Origin: Actinomadura syzygii
Lineage (GTDB): Bacteria; Actinomycetota; Actinomycetes; Streptosporangiales; Streptosporangiaceae
Reading direction: 5' to 3'
Length of the DNA: 64,000 bases
NCBI RefSeq assembly: GCF_008085905.1
Contig: NZ_VSFF01000006.1
Location: 1-64,000, forward strand
Below the pieces are notes generated by a model. That model had not been told where the DNA came from and ran no database searches. It saw nothing but the letters and a program-made list of their open reading frames with translations. Made by a program: the position numbers and the translations under genes. Positions 9,300 to 17,287 of this stretch are shown piece by piece; the first letter of the stretch is position 1, and the number at the start of each line of letters is the position of its first letter.

Positions 9300-10562
9300 C
9301 TATTTCCACGGTGGGTCGAAATTCTTTTCCTGACTTCCCCATGGCGTCACGGAGGTTACCTTGTTCTCGCCCTCCCCGTCGGTCCCGACCGTGCCCTCGT
9401 ATCCGACTTTGGCGCCTGTGTCCGGCTGTTCAGCGCCGACACCATAGGTGGTCTTAGCGTTTCCTTGGGCGTCCCACTCTTTCTTGATGCCACCGGTCAG
9501 GTCGACTCCGGGACCAGCCTCTTTTCCCTTGAGTTCGAAGTCGCTGCCTGCGTAACCTCCGGGTCCGCGCTGCCGGTGACCTGATACTTCGAGTTCGGGG
9601 CCGTTCTTTCCCGGAATCTGAACTTTGGCTCCGCCTCCCACATTCCATGTGGTGTCGTATTTTCGGTCGGCGTCGAGATCGATTTCTTGGAGCGGAAAAC
9701 CTTTCGTGCCCGAGAACTCGTTACGGCGGCCTGGGATCGGGATCTTCTCGCCGTTCGAGCGGTTCATGTAGGCGAGGCCGGCGTTGGCGGCGCTCTGCAG
9801 GAGGTTCGCGGCCGCTCCGGCCGAGCCGGTAACGGCGGCCTTCTTTAGCGCTGCCCAAGCCTCGGTGCTGCCGTGGTCCGACTGGTACTTCGCCGTCACC
9901 GCGGTCCCGCCGGCGAGGACCGCCGCGCAGGCGTGACCAGCCATCCCGAGAGCCCCTGTGACGACGTACGTCACGCTGAGGGCCGTCTCCGCCAACGAGA
10001 CGCACGCTCCGTACATGGTGCCGAGGCTGGCACCGGCTGCGGCGACCAGGGCCGCGAGGAAGCCTGCGATGGCAATGGCGAACATGGCGTAGGCGAAGAG
10101 CGCCCAGGCCAGCGCGACGAGCGCGTAGTGGACGGCCATGCAGTAGTTGTGCAGGTAATCCAACTGGAGGCGGTACTCCTCGACCGTCTCCTCATACTTT
10201 TCGCGATCGTCCATGTTCCACGCGGGCCGGGGAATCCCCTCGACCAGCGACTTCAGTTCCTGCGACGCCCGTTCCAGATCGTTCGCGGCGCTCTCCCAGA
10301 ATCCCGCCGCCTTCTCAAGGTTCTGCGGCTTGCCGGTGGCCAGCTTGAACTGGAAGGCGATCAGGAGCGCGGGTGGCAGGACACCCGCCGAAGCCGCCAT
10401 GGTGGAAGCCGCGCTCATCAGGGACTCCGCCGCCCCTGTCACGGAGTTCCCCGGGATGAACGAGCCCGCGACCGCGGCCGCGCCCGCACCGCCCGCCGCG
10501 GCGCCGCCACCGGCGAGGGCCCTGCCTCTCGGCGCTCCCCGCGTACCGCCAGGAGGGGTCAT
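9300..10562 (-). CDS. Putative type VII secretion-linked membrane/effector-like protein, cassette A
   Basis: 420 residues from the ATG at 10560-10562 (GGAGG ten bases upstream). Not a family I can name. Visible order: glycine/alanine-rich head; helical region resembling a WXG100/PPE-type hairpin (KPQNLEKAAGFWESAAND, then PAWNMDDREKYEETVEEY); long hydrophobic segments at about 145-240 (VALAWALFAYAMFAIAIAGF and more); a conserved joint GSAGAAANLLQSAANAGLAY; the motif EIDLDADRKYDTTWNVGGG; then a polar glycine-rich tail ending DPPWK. Two paralogues (12137-13567, 14036-15310) share every block. A 100-aa ESX-sized gene lies 35 nt upstream. Context suggests an ESX substrate or surface protein; this is inference. 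Confidence 0.75.
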   Translation of the reverse strand: MTPPGGTRGAPRGRALAGGGAAAGGAGAAAVAGSFIPGNSVTGAAESLMSAASTMAASAGVLPPALLIAFQFKLATGKPQNLEKAAGFWESAANDLERASQELKSLVEGIPRPAWNMDDREKYEETVEEYRLQLDYLHNYCMAVHYALVALAWALFAYAMFAIAIAGFLAALVAAAGASLGTMYGACVSLAETALSVTYVVTGALGMAGHACAAVLAGGTAVTAKYQSDHGSTEAWAALKKAAVTGSAGAAANLLQSAANAGLAYMNRSNGEKIPIPGRRNEFSGTKGFPLQEIDLDADRKYDTTWNVGGGAKVQIPGKNGPELEVSGHRQRGPGGYAGSDFELKGKEAGPGVDLTGGIKKEWDAQGNAKTTYGVGAEQPDTGAKVGYEGTVGTDGEGENKVTSVTPWGSQEKNFDPPWK

Positions 10563-10597
10563 ATCCGAGTATCCTCCGCTCCCATTACCGAGTACGG

Positions 10598-10900
10598 TCA
10601 GTGCTCGATATTGCTTTGCCGGTCGGCTCTCGCGTAGTTCTCTGCCGTCTTCGCCAGCCGCTCGGCATAGGTTTCGGCGACCTTTTTCTGCGCTTTGAGG
10701 TCCTCGAAGGCAAACTGGACCGCGATGGGGTAGGCCGCGGACGCCGTGAAGCAGACGACGCTGAAGTCGCCGCCTTCGAGGTTGTAGGCGCCGTCCTGGG
10801 AAAGCGTTTGACCGGCCCGATCCACCAACGGGACGACGATCTCTTGGAGATCCTGTCCGTGTTTGCCGATCCGCGCCGGATCGGCGTCCTTCTGCCCCAT
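10598..10900 (-). CDS. ESX-sized small protein, cassette A
   Basis: 100 residues from the ATG at 10898-10900 (AGAGGA at good distance; the ATG six bases earlier overlaps that site). Starts MGQKDADPARIGKHG. Contains the block YNLEGGDFSVVCFTASAAYP followed by IAVQFAFEDLKAQKK, shared with the paralogues at 13617-13919 and 15328-15630. Size, helix content and pairing with a larger membrane protein gene suggest a WXG100-superfamily-like partner, but there is no W-x-G turn. Probably co-translated with the gene 35 nt downstream; likely role is secretion partner or chaperone (inference). Confidence 0.75.
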   Translation of the reverse strand: MGQKDADPARIGKHGQDLQEIVVPLVDRAGQTLSQDGAYNLEGGDFSVVCFTASAAYPIAVQFAFEDLKAQKKVAETYAERLAKTAENYARADRQSNIEH

Positions 10901-11261
10901 GCACATCCTCTGTCAGGGTGACCGAAACTCACCTGAAGGCAATCGGTCATGCATGTTAGGGCATACCGTAACGGCGATTCTACCGAGAGTAACGACGCCG
11001 CTTCGTTTTATCCCTTACGGCTAAACAGGGCAATTCGCCGGTCAGGTGCATCCGCCCGCGTGTATGTGCTGCGTATCGTGGCGGCCGGAAGCCTGACGAG
11101 GTCCCAGGGAGGTCACGTTCAGCACGTTCCGGTCCCAGGATCGACCGTAACCGCCTGTCCGATTTCAACGACGCAGAGATTCAAGCACTCTTTCCAGAGG
11201 CGAGCCGCACGTCCGTGATCAACGACGAGCGCCTTCCGTAGATCATCTCGAAAAGCGGGCG
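10901..11261. other. Intergenic region between cassettes A and B with a possible gene remnant
   Basis: 361 bp, AT-richer than its surroundings around 10960-11040. It must contain the promoter for cassette A on the minus strand. On the plus strand an open stretch at 11143-11241 reads DRNRLSDFNDAEIQALFPEA and on to INDERLP before TAG. It looks protein-like but has no start codon or ribosome-binding site, so it may be a remnant. No intact gene seen. Confidence 0.4.
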
Positions 11262-12140
11262 TCAGGTGATGAAGCGGATTATTAGGACTATTGCCGCTAT
11301 CGCTACGGCTATGGGGAAGATTAGTTTGTAGAGGTGTTCTAGGTGGGCTCTTTGGACGCCTGGGCGGAATACGGCTGAGGATGCGCGGGTGCGGGTTGGG
11401 GCGCTGTATTCCTCTACGAAACCGTGTTGGAAGTCGTCGTAGGCCGTGTGGACGTTCGCGAAGCCCGGGTAGATTTCTGGGGGTGTTTCGGTGGGGTCGC
11501 CGTTGGCTATGGGGAGATGGAACTCGAAGGCGGCTGCCAAGTACGAGCCTATTATCAGGGCGCGCCAGACTCCCGTTACGCGGTTGTCGATGTGGAGGTC
11601 GCCGTTGCGGCGTTCGGCCAGGTGGGCGCCGTTGGGGGCTATCCAGCGGACGGTGCGGGCGTCACGTCCGTCGGGCAGGGTCGGGCGGTCCAGGTTCGGC
11701 TGTTGCTCGAATACCAGGTCGGCTAGTGGTTGCGCGTTTGCGTCCACTAGGCGGGCACCGGGGCTTAGGTTCAGGCCCTGTTCGGTTGTTCCCAGGATGC
11801 GGCCGCCGCCTTGGAATGTGGAATGGCTGTCGTATTCCAGCCTGCCGAGAATCGTTCCGTCAGGTCCGATGAACGCCATCTGCGGAGCGATGGGGTTGAG
11901 TTTCAGGTGCTCGGCTCGGTCGGCGTACATCAGGGTCGAGCCGTCGGGCGAGCGGATGGCGAAAGTTAGGCGGGGTGTTTGAACCTGGTCGGGAGTCAGG
12001 AAACTGCCGCGTGGGGAACGGACGCGGGCCACCTCGATTAGGCGGGCTTGTGTTGCGCCTGTTTCGGCGTCCTGGAACTCGTAGAGGTCGGTGGGGTTCA
12101 GGCGGAGGGCGGTGCTGGTGAACAGGGCGGCGGTCATCAT
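11262..12140 (-). CDS. LURP-one/tubby-like protein with C-terminal membrane helix, cassette B
   Basis: 292 residues from the ATG at 12138-12140, whose ATGA overlaps the stop of the upstream large protein (translational coupling). Repeated short beta-strand units (RLTFAIRSPDGSTLMYADRA, then IGPDGTILGRLEYDS and VRWIAPNGAHLAERRNGDLH) fit a LURP-one/scramblase-like beta-barrel. IYPGFANVHTAYDDFQHGF follows, and a C-terminal membrane anchor (about 268-290, LIFPIAVAIAAIVLIIRF). The interrupted gene at 8485 is its paralogue. The last 25 codons use ATA four times and CTA three times, very unlike the neighbouring genes, suggesting recent acquisition. Function unknown; membrane location is inferred. Confidence 0.75.
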   Translation of the reverse strand: MMTAALFTSTALRLNPTDLYEFQDAETGATQARLIEVARVRSPRGSFLTPDQVQTPRLTFAIRSPDGSTLMYADRAEHLKLNPIAPQMAFIGPDGTILGRLEYDSHSTFQGGGRILGTTEQGLNLSPGARLVDANAQPLADLVFEQQPNLDRPTLPDGRDARTVRWIAPNGAHLAERRNGDLHIDNRVTGVWRALIIGSYLAAAFEFHLPIANGDPTETPPEIYPGFANVHTAYDDFQHGFVEEYSAPTRTRASSAVFRPGVQRAHLEHLYKLIFPIAVAIAAIVLIIRFIT

Positions 12141-13567
12141 TTGTCCCAGGGAGGCGTCTCGTCCTTCGGCTGGTCGAAGGAACCCTCGCGGTTGAAGACC
12201 GGGCTGTTCACGTTGTACTTGTCCGTGTAGTCGCCCTTGCCGTCCCAGCCGCCTTCGTATTCGGCCTTGCTGCCGCTCTTGTTGTCGCCGACGCCGCCCT
12301 TGAAGCCGCCGCCGACGTTCTCGTTCTCGTCCCAGGTGACCTTGCCGCCGGCGGTGCCGTTGTAAGTGCCGGTGGGGTCGTTCACCTTCTGGTTGACGCC
12401 GACCTCGCCGCCCGCCCAGCCCTCTTCGTTCTTCTTGATGTTTCCGGCGATCTCGGTTTCGCCCGCGGGGGTGTTGACCTTCACTCCGCCGCCGTAAGTC
12501 CACGTCTCGTTGATGTTGCGGTCGGCATCGAGGTCGACCTCGCTGATCGGGAAGCCCTTGCCGCCCGCGGACTTGCCGCCGGGGAGGCCGCCGTTGATCG
12601 TGGTACCGTCCGAGCGGTTGACCCACGACAGTCCTGCGTTCGCGGCGTTCTGCAGCAGGTTCGCGGCGGCGCCCGCGGAGCCGTTGACCACGGCCTCCCT
12701 GAACGCGGCGCCCGCGCCGTCGTTGCCGTGTCCGGCCTGGTAGGCGGCGGTGAGCCCGGCGCCGCCGCCCATGACGGCGCCCGCCATCGTCCCCGCGGCG
12801 GCGAGGATCGCGGTCGCGACGTGGGTGACGGTCAGGCCGGTCGCGGCGGCCGAGAGGATCGCGGCGTATGAGGGGGCGCCGACGATGCTCGCCAGCGCGG
12901 CCACCGCCAGCGCGAGGAGGACGTCGATGTACACCGCCATGCCCATGGCGAAGATCGCGTAGGCGAGCAGCGCGTAGGCGAGGACGGTCAGCGCGATCGA
13001 GACCGCCTGGAGGTAGGTGCTGAGCGCGTCGACCTGGGCCCGGAACTCGTCGACCTTGCCCTCGTAGCCCTGGCGGTCGTCCATGTTCCACGCCTGCTCG
13101 GGGACGCCCTGGGCCAGGCTCTGCAGGTCGTTCGCCGCCTGCTGGATCTCCTCGGCCGCCTTGCTCCACTGCGCCGCCGCCTTCTCCAGGCTCTGCGGCT
13201 TGCCCTTCGCCAGCCGGAACTCGAACGAGATCATGAGCGCCGGGGGCAGCAGGACGGCGGCGCTGACCATGGCGATCGCCGCGTCCATCAGGGGTTCGGC
13301 GACGGCCGTCGCGGAGCCGCCGGTCGCGGCCGCGATCAGCGCGCCGCCCGCCGCGGCACCGCCCGCGCCCATGCCCTTGCCGCGTGCCTGGCTCCCGGGG
13401 GTGGACGGCGCCGTCCGCCCGCCGCCGGAGCCCGTGCTCCCGCCGGACCCTGTGCTTCCGCCGCCGGACGACGTGCTCCCGCCCCCGCCGCCGGTGCTCC
13501 CGCCGCCCGTGCTGCCGCCGCCTCCACCGCCGGTGCTGCCGCCGGGGCCGCCTCCGTGCTGGGTCAT
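12137..13567 (-). CDS. Putative type VII secretion-linked membrane/effector-like protein, cassette B
   Basis: 476 residues, ATG at 13565-13567 with GAGGAG six bases upstream. Same architecture as the paralogues at 9300 and 14036, with an extra N-terminal 50-residue Gly/Ser repeat (GGGSTGGGSTGGGGG-type). Then comes a helical block with W (AAAQWSKAAEEI, AWNMDDRQGYEGKVDEFRAQ), hydrophobic helices at about 190-300, the joint GSAGAAANLLQNAANAGLSW, the motif EVDLDADRNINETWTYGGG, and a glycine-rich polar tail ending DETPPWDK. Coupled by ATGA to the LURP-one-like gene downstream; the 100-aa partner gene lies 49 nt upstream. Function unknown; secretion by the adjacent ESX system is an inference from context. 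Confidence 0.8.
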   Translation of the reverse strand: MTQHGGGPGGSTGGGGGGSTGGGSTGGGGGSTSSGGGSTGSGGSTGSGGGRTAPSTPGSQARGKGMGAGGAAAGGALIAAATGGSATAVAEPLMDAAIAMVSAAVLLPPALMISFEFRLAKGKPQSLEKAAAQWSKAAEEIQQAANDLQSLAQGVPEQAWNMDDRQGYEGKVDEFRAQVDALSTYLQAVSIALTVLAYALLAYAIFAMGMAVYIDVLLALAVAALASIVGAPSYAAILSAAATGLTVTHVATAILAAAGTMAGAVMGGGAGLTAAYQAGHGNDGAGAAFREAVVNGSAGAAANLLQNAANAGLSWVNRSDGTTINGGLPGGKSAGGKGFPISEVDLDADRNINETWTYGGGVKVNTPAGETEIAGNIKKNEEGWAGGEVGVNQKVNDPTGTYNGTAGGKVTWDENENVGGGFKGGVGDNKSGSKAEYEGGWDGKGDYTDKYNVNSPVFNREGSFDQPKDETPPWDK

Positions 13568-13616
13568 GTCCGTCCGCTCCTCGTCGCGTCGCTCTCGTCG
13601 GGGATTTCGGAAAGGC

Positions 13617-13919
13617 TCAGACCAGCGTGCTGGACTGCTCCGCCTTGGCGTAGTTCTCCGCAGCGGCGCCGATCTTCTTCGCGAAGTCCTGGGCGGTGTC
13701 GATCAGGAGCTTGGTGTCCTCGAAGGCGAACTGGATCGCGATCGGGTAGGCGGTGGAGGCCCCGGTGCAGGCGATGCTGAAGTCGCCGCCCTCCAGGTTG
13801 TACGTGCCGTCGCTGTTGAGCGCGTTTCCGGCGTTGGTGAGACGGGGGACGACGACGTCGGTGATGTCCTTGCCGTGCAGGGCGATGCGCTGCGGGTCGG
13901 CCGACTTGCTGGGAGCCAC
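13617..13919 (-). CDS. ESX-sized small protein, cassette B
   Basis: 100 residues, GTG start at 13917-13919 with AGAGG upstream. It shares with the cassette A and C paralogues the pattern DPQRIALHGKDI near the N-terminus, the central YNLEGGDFSIACTGASTAYP and QFAFED, and a final helix AAENYAKAEQSSTLV that recalls the YxxxD/E export motif (YAKAE). First gene of cassette B, 49 nt before the large protein gene. A secretion partner role is inferred; the W-x-G turn is absent. Confidence 0.78.
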   Translation of the reverse strand: MAPSKSADPQRIALHGKDITDVVVPRLTNAGNALNSDGTYNLEGGDFSIACTGASTAYPIAIQFAFEDTKLLIDTAQDFAKKIGAAAENYAKAEQSSTLV

Positions 13920-14035
13920 GGGTGCCTCTCGTATCGGGGGGCTGCGTCGTGCTCGCTGGTCCGGGACATACTAGGGCACGGACGATCTTCCGGAGTCGTC
14001 CTCCGGAGGAGTGAGAGGCCGACCTCAGAAGAGGG

Positions 14036-15310
14036 TCACTTGTCCCACGGCGGGGTCTCGTCGCCGTACTTCTTCGTCCCGCCGGGGGTGTCGACCGAGC
14101 CGGACGTGGACGTGTGCCCCTTGCCGTCGTAGTTGATGCCCGAGGTGCCCTTCACGACGTCGCCGCCGTTGACCGTGGCGCTGCCGGAACTCGACACCTT
14201 GCCCTGGCCCGTCTCGAAGTTGTGCTCGCCCTCGATGCCGACCTTGCCCCCGGCCGTGGGGATCGGCACCTCCTGGTTGCCCGACTTCACCGAGCCGGGC
14301 GTCGAGTACTCGGCCCCGGCGCCGTACTTGACGCTGCCGTGGTCGCCCTGGCCGATGCCGTCCTCGTCGGTGTACTCGACGTTGCCGTTGACGCCGAGGC
14401 CCACCGGCGTCTTGACGCCGCCGGACACGTCGCCGCCCGCGAACCCGTGGTCGCCGTACTTGACGTGGCCGCCGCCCGTGACCTCGTAGCCGCCGGGCGT
14501 CTTCGCGGTCACGCCGCCGCCGACGTTCCACGTGTGGTCGGCGTTGCGGTCGGCGTCGAGGTCGACGTTGGAGATCGGCGAGCCCTTGGTGCCGGGGCCG
14601 CGCGAACCGGCGAACGCTAGGCCGGCGTTGGCGGCGTTCTGGCCGAGGTTCGCGAGGGCGGCGGCGGAGCCGGTGGCCTGCGCCGTCATGAAGTCCGACA
14701 GCGCCTTGTCGTTGCCCTTGAACGCCTCGGCGGCCGCGGCGATCATCGAGCCGCCCTGGAACACCACGGCCGCCATCTGCGCCGCCGCGGCGAGCACGCC
14801 GGTCGCGACGATCGTGATGGTCAGGCAGGTCGCGGCGATCGCCTCGCAGGCCGCGGTGATCTCCGCGGTGATGATCCCGGCGAGCGCCGCGGCGGCGACG
14901 GCGGCGAGCGCGGCGAGGAAGGTGCCCATCCCGATCGCGAAGATCGCGTAGACCATCAGGACCCACGCGAACGCGATCAGCGCGATGCTGACGGCCTGGC
15001 AGTAGATCTGCAGGACGTCGAGCTGGGCGATGAACTCCTGGACCTTCTTCTCATAGGCCGGACGGTCGTCGGCCGTCCAGTCCTGCGCGGAGATGGCGGA
15101 CAGGCGCTGCTGCATCAGCGTCTTCGTCTGCTCGATGGCCTTCGCGGCCTCGTCCCACGACTGGCTCGCCTTCTCCAGGTTCGTCGGGTTGCCCTTCGCC
15201 AGCTTGAACTGGAACCCGATCATCACGGCCGGAGGCAGGATGAACTGCGCGACGCCGACCTCGATGTCGGCGGTGCCCATGAGTGTGTCGTAGGAATTGA
15301 AGGCGCCCAT
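14036..15310 (-). CDS. Putative type VII secretion-linked membrane/effector-like protein, cassette C
   Basis: 424 residues from the ATG at 15308-15310 (AGGGGG upstream). No Gly/Ser head; it starts directly with MGAFNSYDTLMGTADIEVGV. Helical block with NPTNLEKASQSWDEAAKAIE and DWTADDRPAYEKKVQEF; hydrophobic helices at about 105-215; joint GSAAALANLGQNAANAGLAF; motif NVDLDADRNADHTWNVGGG. The glycine-rich tail has repeated GGxVK.TPxG-type units, ending DETPPWDK. Starts 17 nt after its 100-aa partner gene. Unlike cassettes A and B, no LURP-one-like gene follows. It may be exported or surface-exposed, but that is inference; no known enzymatic motif was seen. Confidence 0.8.
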   Translation of the reverse strand: MGAFNSYDTLMGTADIEVGVAQFILPPAVMIGFQFKLAKGNPTNLEKASQSWDEAAKAIEQTKTLMQQRLSAISAQDWTADDRPAYEKKVQEFIAQLDVLQIYCQAVSIALIAFAWVLMVYAIFAIGMGTFLAALAAVAAAALAGIITAEITAACEAIAATCLTITIVATGVLAAAAQMAAVVFQGGSMIAAAAEAFKGNDKALSDFMTAQATGSAAALANLGQNAANAGLAFAGSRGPGTKGSPISNVDLDADRNADHTWNVGGGVTAKTPGGYEVTGGGHVKYGDHGFAGGDVSGGVKTPVGLGVNGNVEYTDEDGIGQGDHGSVKYGAGAEYSTPGSVKSGNQEVPIPTAGGKVGIEGEHNFETGQGKVSSSGSATVNGGDVVKGTSGINYDGKGHTSTSGSVDTPGGTKKYGDETPPWDK

Positions 15311-15327
15311 CGCCGCGTCCCCCTCGC

Positions 15328-15630
15328 TCAGACGTACTTGATCGTGCTGGACGTTTCCGCGCCGCCGTAGTTCTTCGCGGCGGTGGCCAGGTTCTTGGAG
15401 AATCCGTCGAGCATCTCCAGATGGGTGTTCAGGTCCTCGTAGACGAACTGGAGACCCATCGGATAGGCCATGGACGCCATCGTGCCGGTGATGCTGAAGT
15501 CGCCGCCCTCGATCGTCCCGTTGTCGTTGAGGGTCTTCCGCGCCTTCTCCAGGGCGGGGCGGATCTCGCTCTTGATCTCCTTGCCGTGCTGGTCGATCCG
15601 CGCTGGGTTGACCTTGAGTTCGCCGCCCAC
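15328..15630 (-). CDS. ESX-sized small protein, cassette C
   Basis: 100 residues from the GTG at 15628-15630 (GAAGGG upstream); longer upstream extensions of the frame lack a site. Contains ARIDQHGKEIKSEIRPALEK, then GTIEGGDFSITGTMASMAYP and QFVYEDL, and ends NYGGAETSSTIKYV (YGGAE resembles YxxxD/E). Paralogue of the proteins at 13617 and 10598. It is the most upstream gene of the three-cassette array, so the array promoter probably lies in 15631-15923, divergent from the mycosin gene. Confidence 0.78.
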   Translation of the reverse strand: MGGELKVNPARIDQHGKEIKSEIRPALEKARKTLNDNGTIEGGDFSITGTMASMAYPMGLQFVYEDLNTHLEMLDGFSKNLATAAKNYGGAETSSTIKYV

Positions 15631-15923
15631 ACAGCCGCCCTTCGCCTCGTCCCGCCCGGCGCCCTCCGGCCGAAGGCGCCCCTTGGACGTGTTGGATGTC
15701 GTCCGGCACACGGATTGTTCGCGATCGGTTCGTCCGCCGGTGGAATTTCGCCCGGCGGGACGTCCCGGAATAGCACACCGTATCCCCGTCGGTACCGAAG
15801 GATAGGACATCATGGTCATCTGTCCACGTCCATCGGACGAAGTCACCATGTCGCCTCGCCTCGCCGGGCGGCGTGTTGTCGGGGACGTCCTCTAAAGTCA
15901 TGTCCGGCGAAAGGAGCTCCCCC

Positions 15924-17246
15924 ATGCGATGGACCGCCATCGCCGTCCTGGCCGGATGTCTCGCGCCCACGGCGGCCCTCCTCACGGCGCCCGTCGCCCA
16001 GGCGGCGCCCCTCGCACCGGCGGCGCCGGCCGCGCCCACGACACCGGCCGCGCCGACGACGCCCGCCGCCCGGACCACGCCGACCGCGCGCACGACGCCG
16101 ACCGCACGGACGACACCGGCAACGCCGACGGCGCAGCGGGCTCCGCAGGGGTGCGCCGCGCCGCGGGGGGTCATGACCGCGCAGCAGATCAACGAGAACG
16201 GGCCGCCCTGGGCGCAGCAGATCCTCAACTTCGGCGCCGCGCACGAGCACGCCACCGGGCGCGGCGTGAAGGTCGCGGTCGTCGACAGCGGCGTGTCCGC
16301 GGCGAACCCGCAGCTCGCCGGGCAGGTTCTCAAGGGCGCCGACGTCTCCGGCACCGGCCCGGACGACTGCATCGGCCACGGCACCTGGGTCGCCGGGATC
16401 ATCGCCGCGAAGCAGGGCGTCACCCCGTTCTACGGCGTCGCGCCGGACGCGAAGATCATCCCGATCAAGTTCGCGGGCAAGTCGAGCGGCGTCGACAGCG
16501 GGCTCGCCGCGAAGGGCATCGACGCGGCGGTGCGGCTCGGCGCGGACGTCATCAACGTCTCGACCCAGTCGCTCGGCGACGACCCGCGGCTGCGCGCGTC
16601 CGTCGAGAACGCGATCGCGAAGGGCGTCGTCGTGGTCGCGGCGGCCGGGAACATCGACCCGAAGAAGGGCACCGTGCCGGGCCTCATGTACCCGGGCGCG
16701 TACCGGGGCGTGATCTCGGTGGGCGCCGTCGGGCACGACGGCCAGGTCACGACGTTCTCCAACCCGGCGACCCCGGTCTCGGTCATCGCCCCCGGCAAGG
16801 ACATCGTCACCACTGCCCCGGACGGCACCTACGCGGTCGCCGAGCAGGGCACGAGCTTCGCGACCCCGTTCGTCGCCGGGCTCGCCGCGCTGATCAAGCA
16901 GGTGTACCCGAACATCACGCCCGCGCAGGTCAAGCAGCGGATCGAGGGGACGGCGGACGGCAGCAAGGGCGCGGGCAGCGGGCAGGGCATGATCAACCCG
17001 TTCGAGGCGCTGACCGCGGTGAACGTCGGCGGCGCCGGGCGGCCGGGCGGCGCCGCGCAGCCCGTGCGGATCGCGATGGCCGACCGGACCGACCCGACGA
17101 CGCGCAAGGTGGCGCTCGGCATCACGGGCGGCGCCCTCGGCGCGGCGGCGCTGGTGGTGGCGGCCGGGATGCTGATCCCGGCCGGCAGGCGGCGCGGCTG
17201 GCGCCCCGGCTACGTCCGAGTCTCCGCCGACCGACCAGAGGACTAG
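15924..17246 (+). CDS. mycP: Mycosin, type VII secretion-associated serine protease MycP
   Basis: 440 residues from the ATG at 15924 (AAGGAG eight bases upstream). Membrane-anchored subtilisin (S8) protease that is part of ESX systems and acts outside the membrane. Signal peptide at 1-29, then a low-complexity Ala/Pro/Thr linker (about 30-72). Catalytic triad: Asp in VAVVDSGVS (about 120), His in CIGHGTWVAGI (about 151), Ser in EQGTSFATPFVAG (about 310). A C-terminal transmembrane helix (ALGITGGALGAAALVVAAGM) is followed by basic residues. Paired cysteines lie near the N-terminus (QGCAAPRG) and before the His motif (DDCIGHG). First gene of a plus-strand operon with three small membrane proteins. 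Confidence 0.96.
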   Translation: MRWTAIAVLAGCLAPTAALLTAPVAQAAPLAPAAPAAPTTPAAPTTPAARTTPTARTTPTARTTPATPTAQRAPQGCAAPRGVMTAQQINENGPPWAQQILNFGAAHEHATGRGVKVAVVDSGVSAANPQLAGQVLKGADVSGTGPDDCIGHGTWVAGIIAAKQGVTPFYGVAPDAKIIPIKFAGKSSGVDSGLAAKGIDAAVRLGADVINVSTQSLGDDPRLRASVENAIAKGVVVVAAAGNIDPKKGTVPGLMYPGAYRGVISVGAVGHDGQVTTFSNPATPVSVIAPGKDIVTTAPDGTYAVAEQGTSFATPFVAGLAALIKQVYPNITPAQVKQRIEGTADGSKGAGSGQGMINPFEALTAVNVGGAGRPGGAAQPVRIAMADRTDPTTRKVALGITGGALGAAALVVAAGMLIPAGRRRGWRPGYVRVSADRPED

Positions 17247-17287
17247 AACGCCCGACGACCGGGGGACGTTTCCGGCGTGGGGGGAAT

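Noticed and set aside
4720..9333. 1537-codon frame overlapping eccC
   Set aside because: Alternative frame of eccC with Arg/Pro/Ala-rich composition and no recognisable domain.
10949..11218. 89-codon plus-strand frame in the cassette A/B gap
   Set aside because: No ribosome-binding site and no protein-like pattern.
13360..13567. Repetitive sequence that could be taken for a repeat array or CRISPR
   Set aside because: It encodes the Gly/Ser-rich head of the cassette B large protein; units are irregular and there are no spacers.
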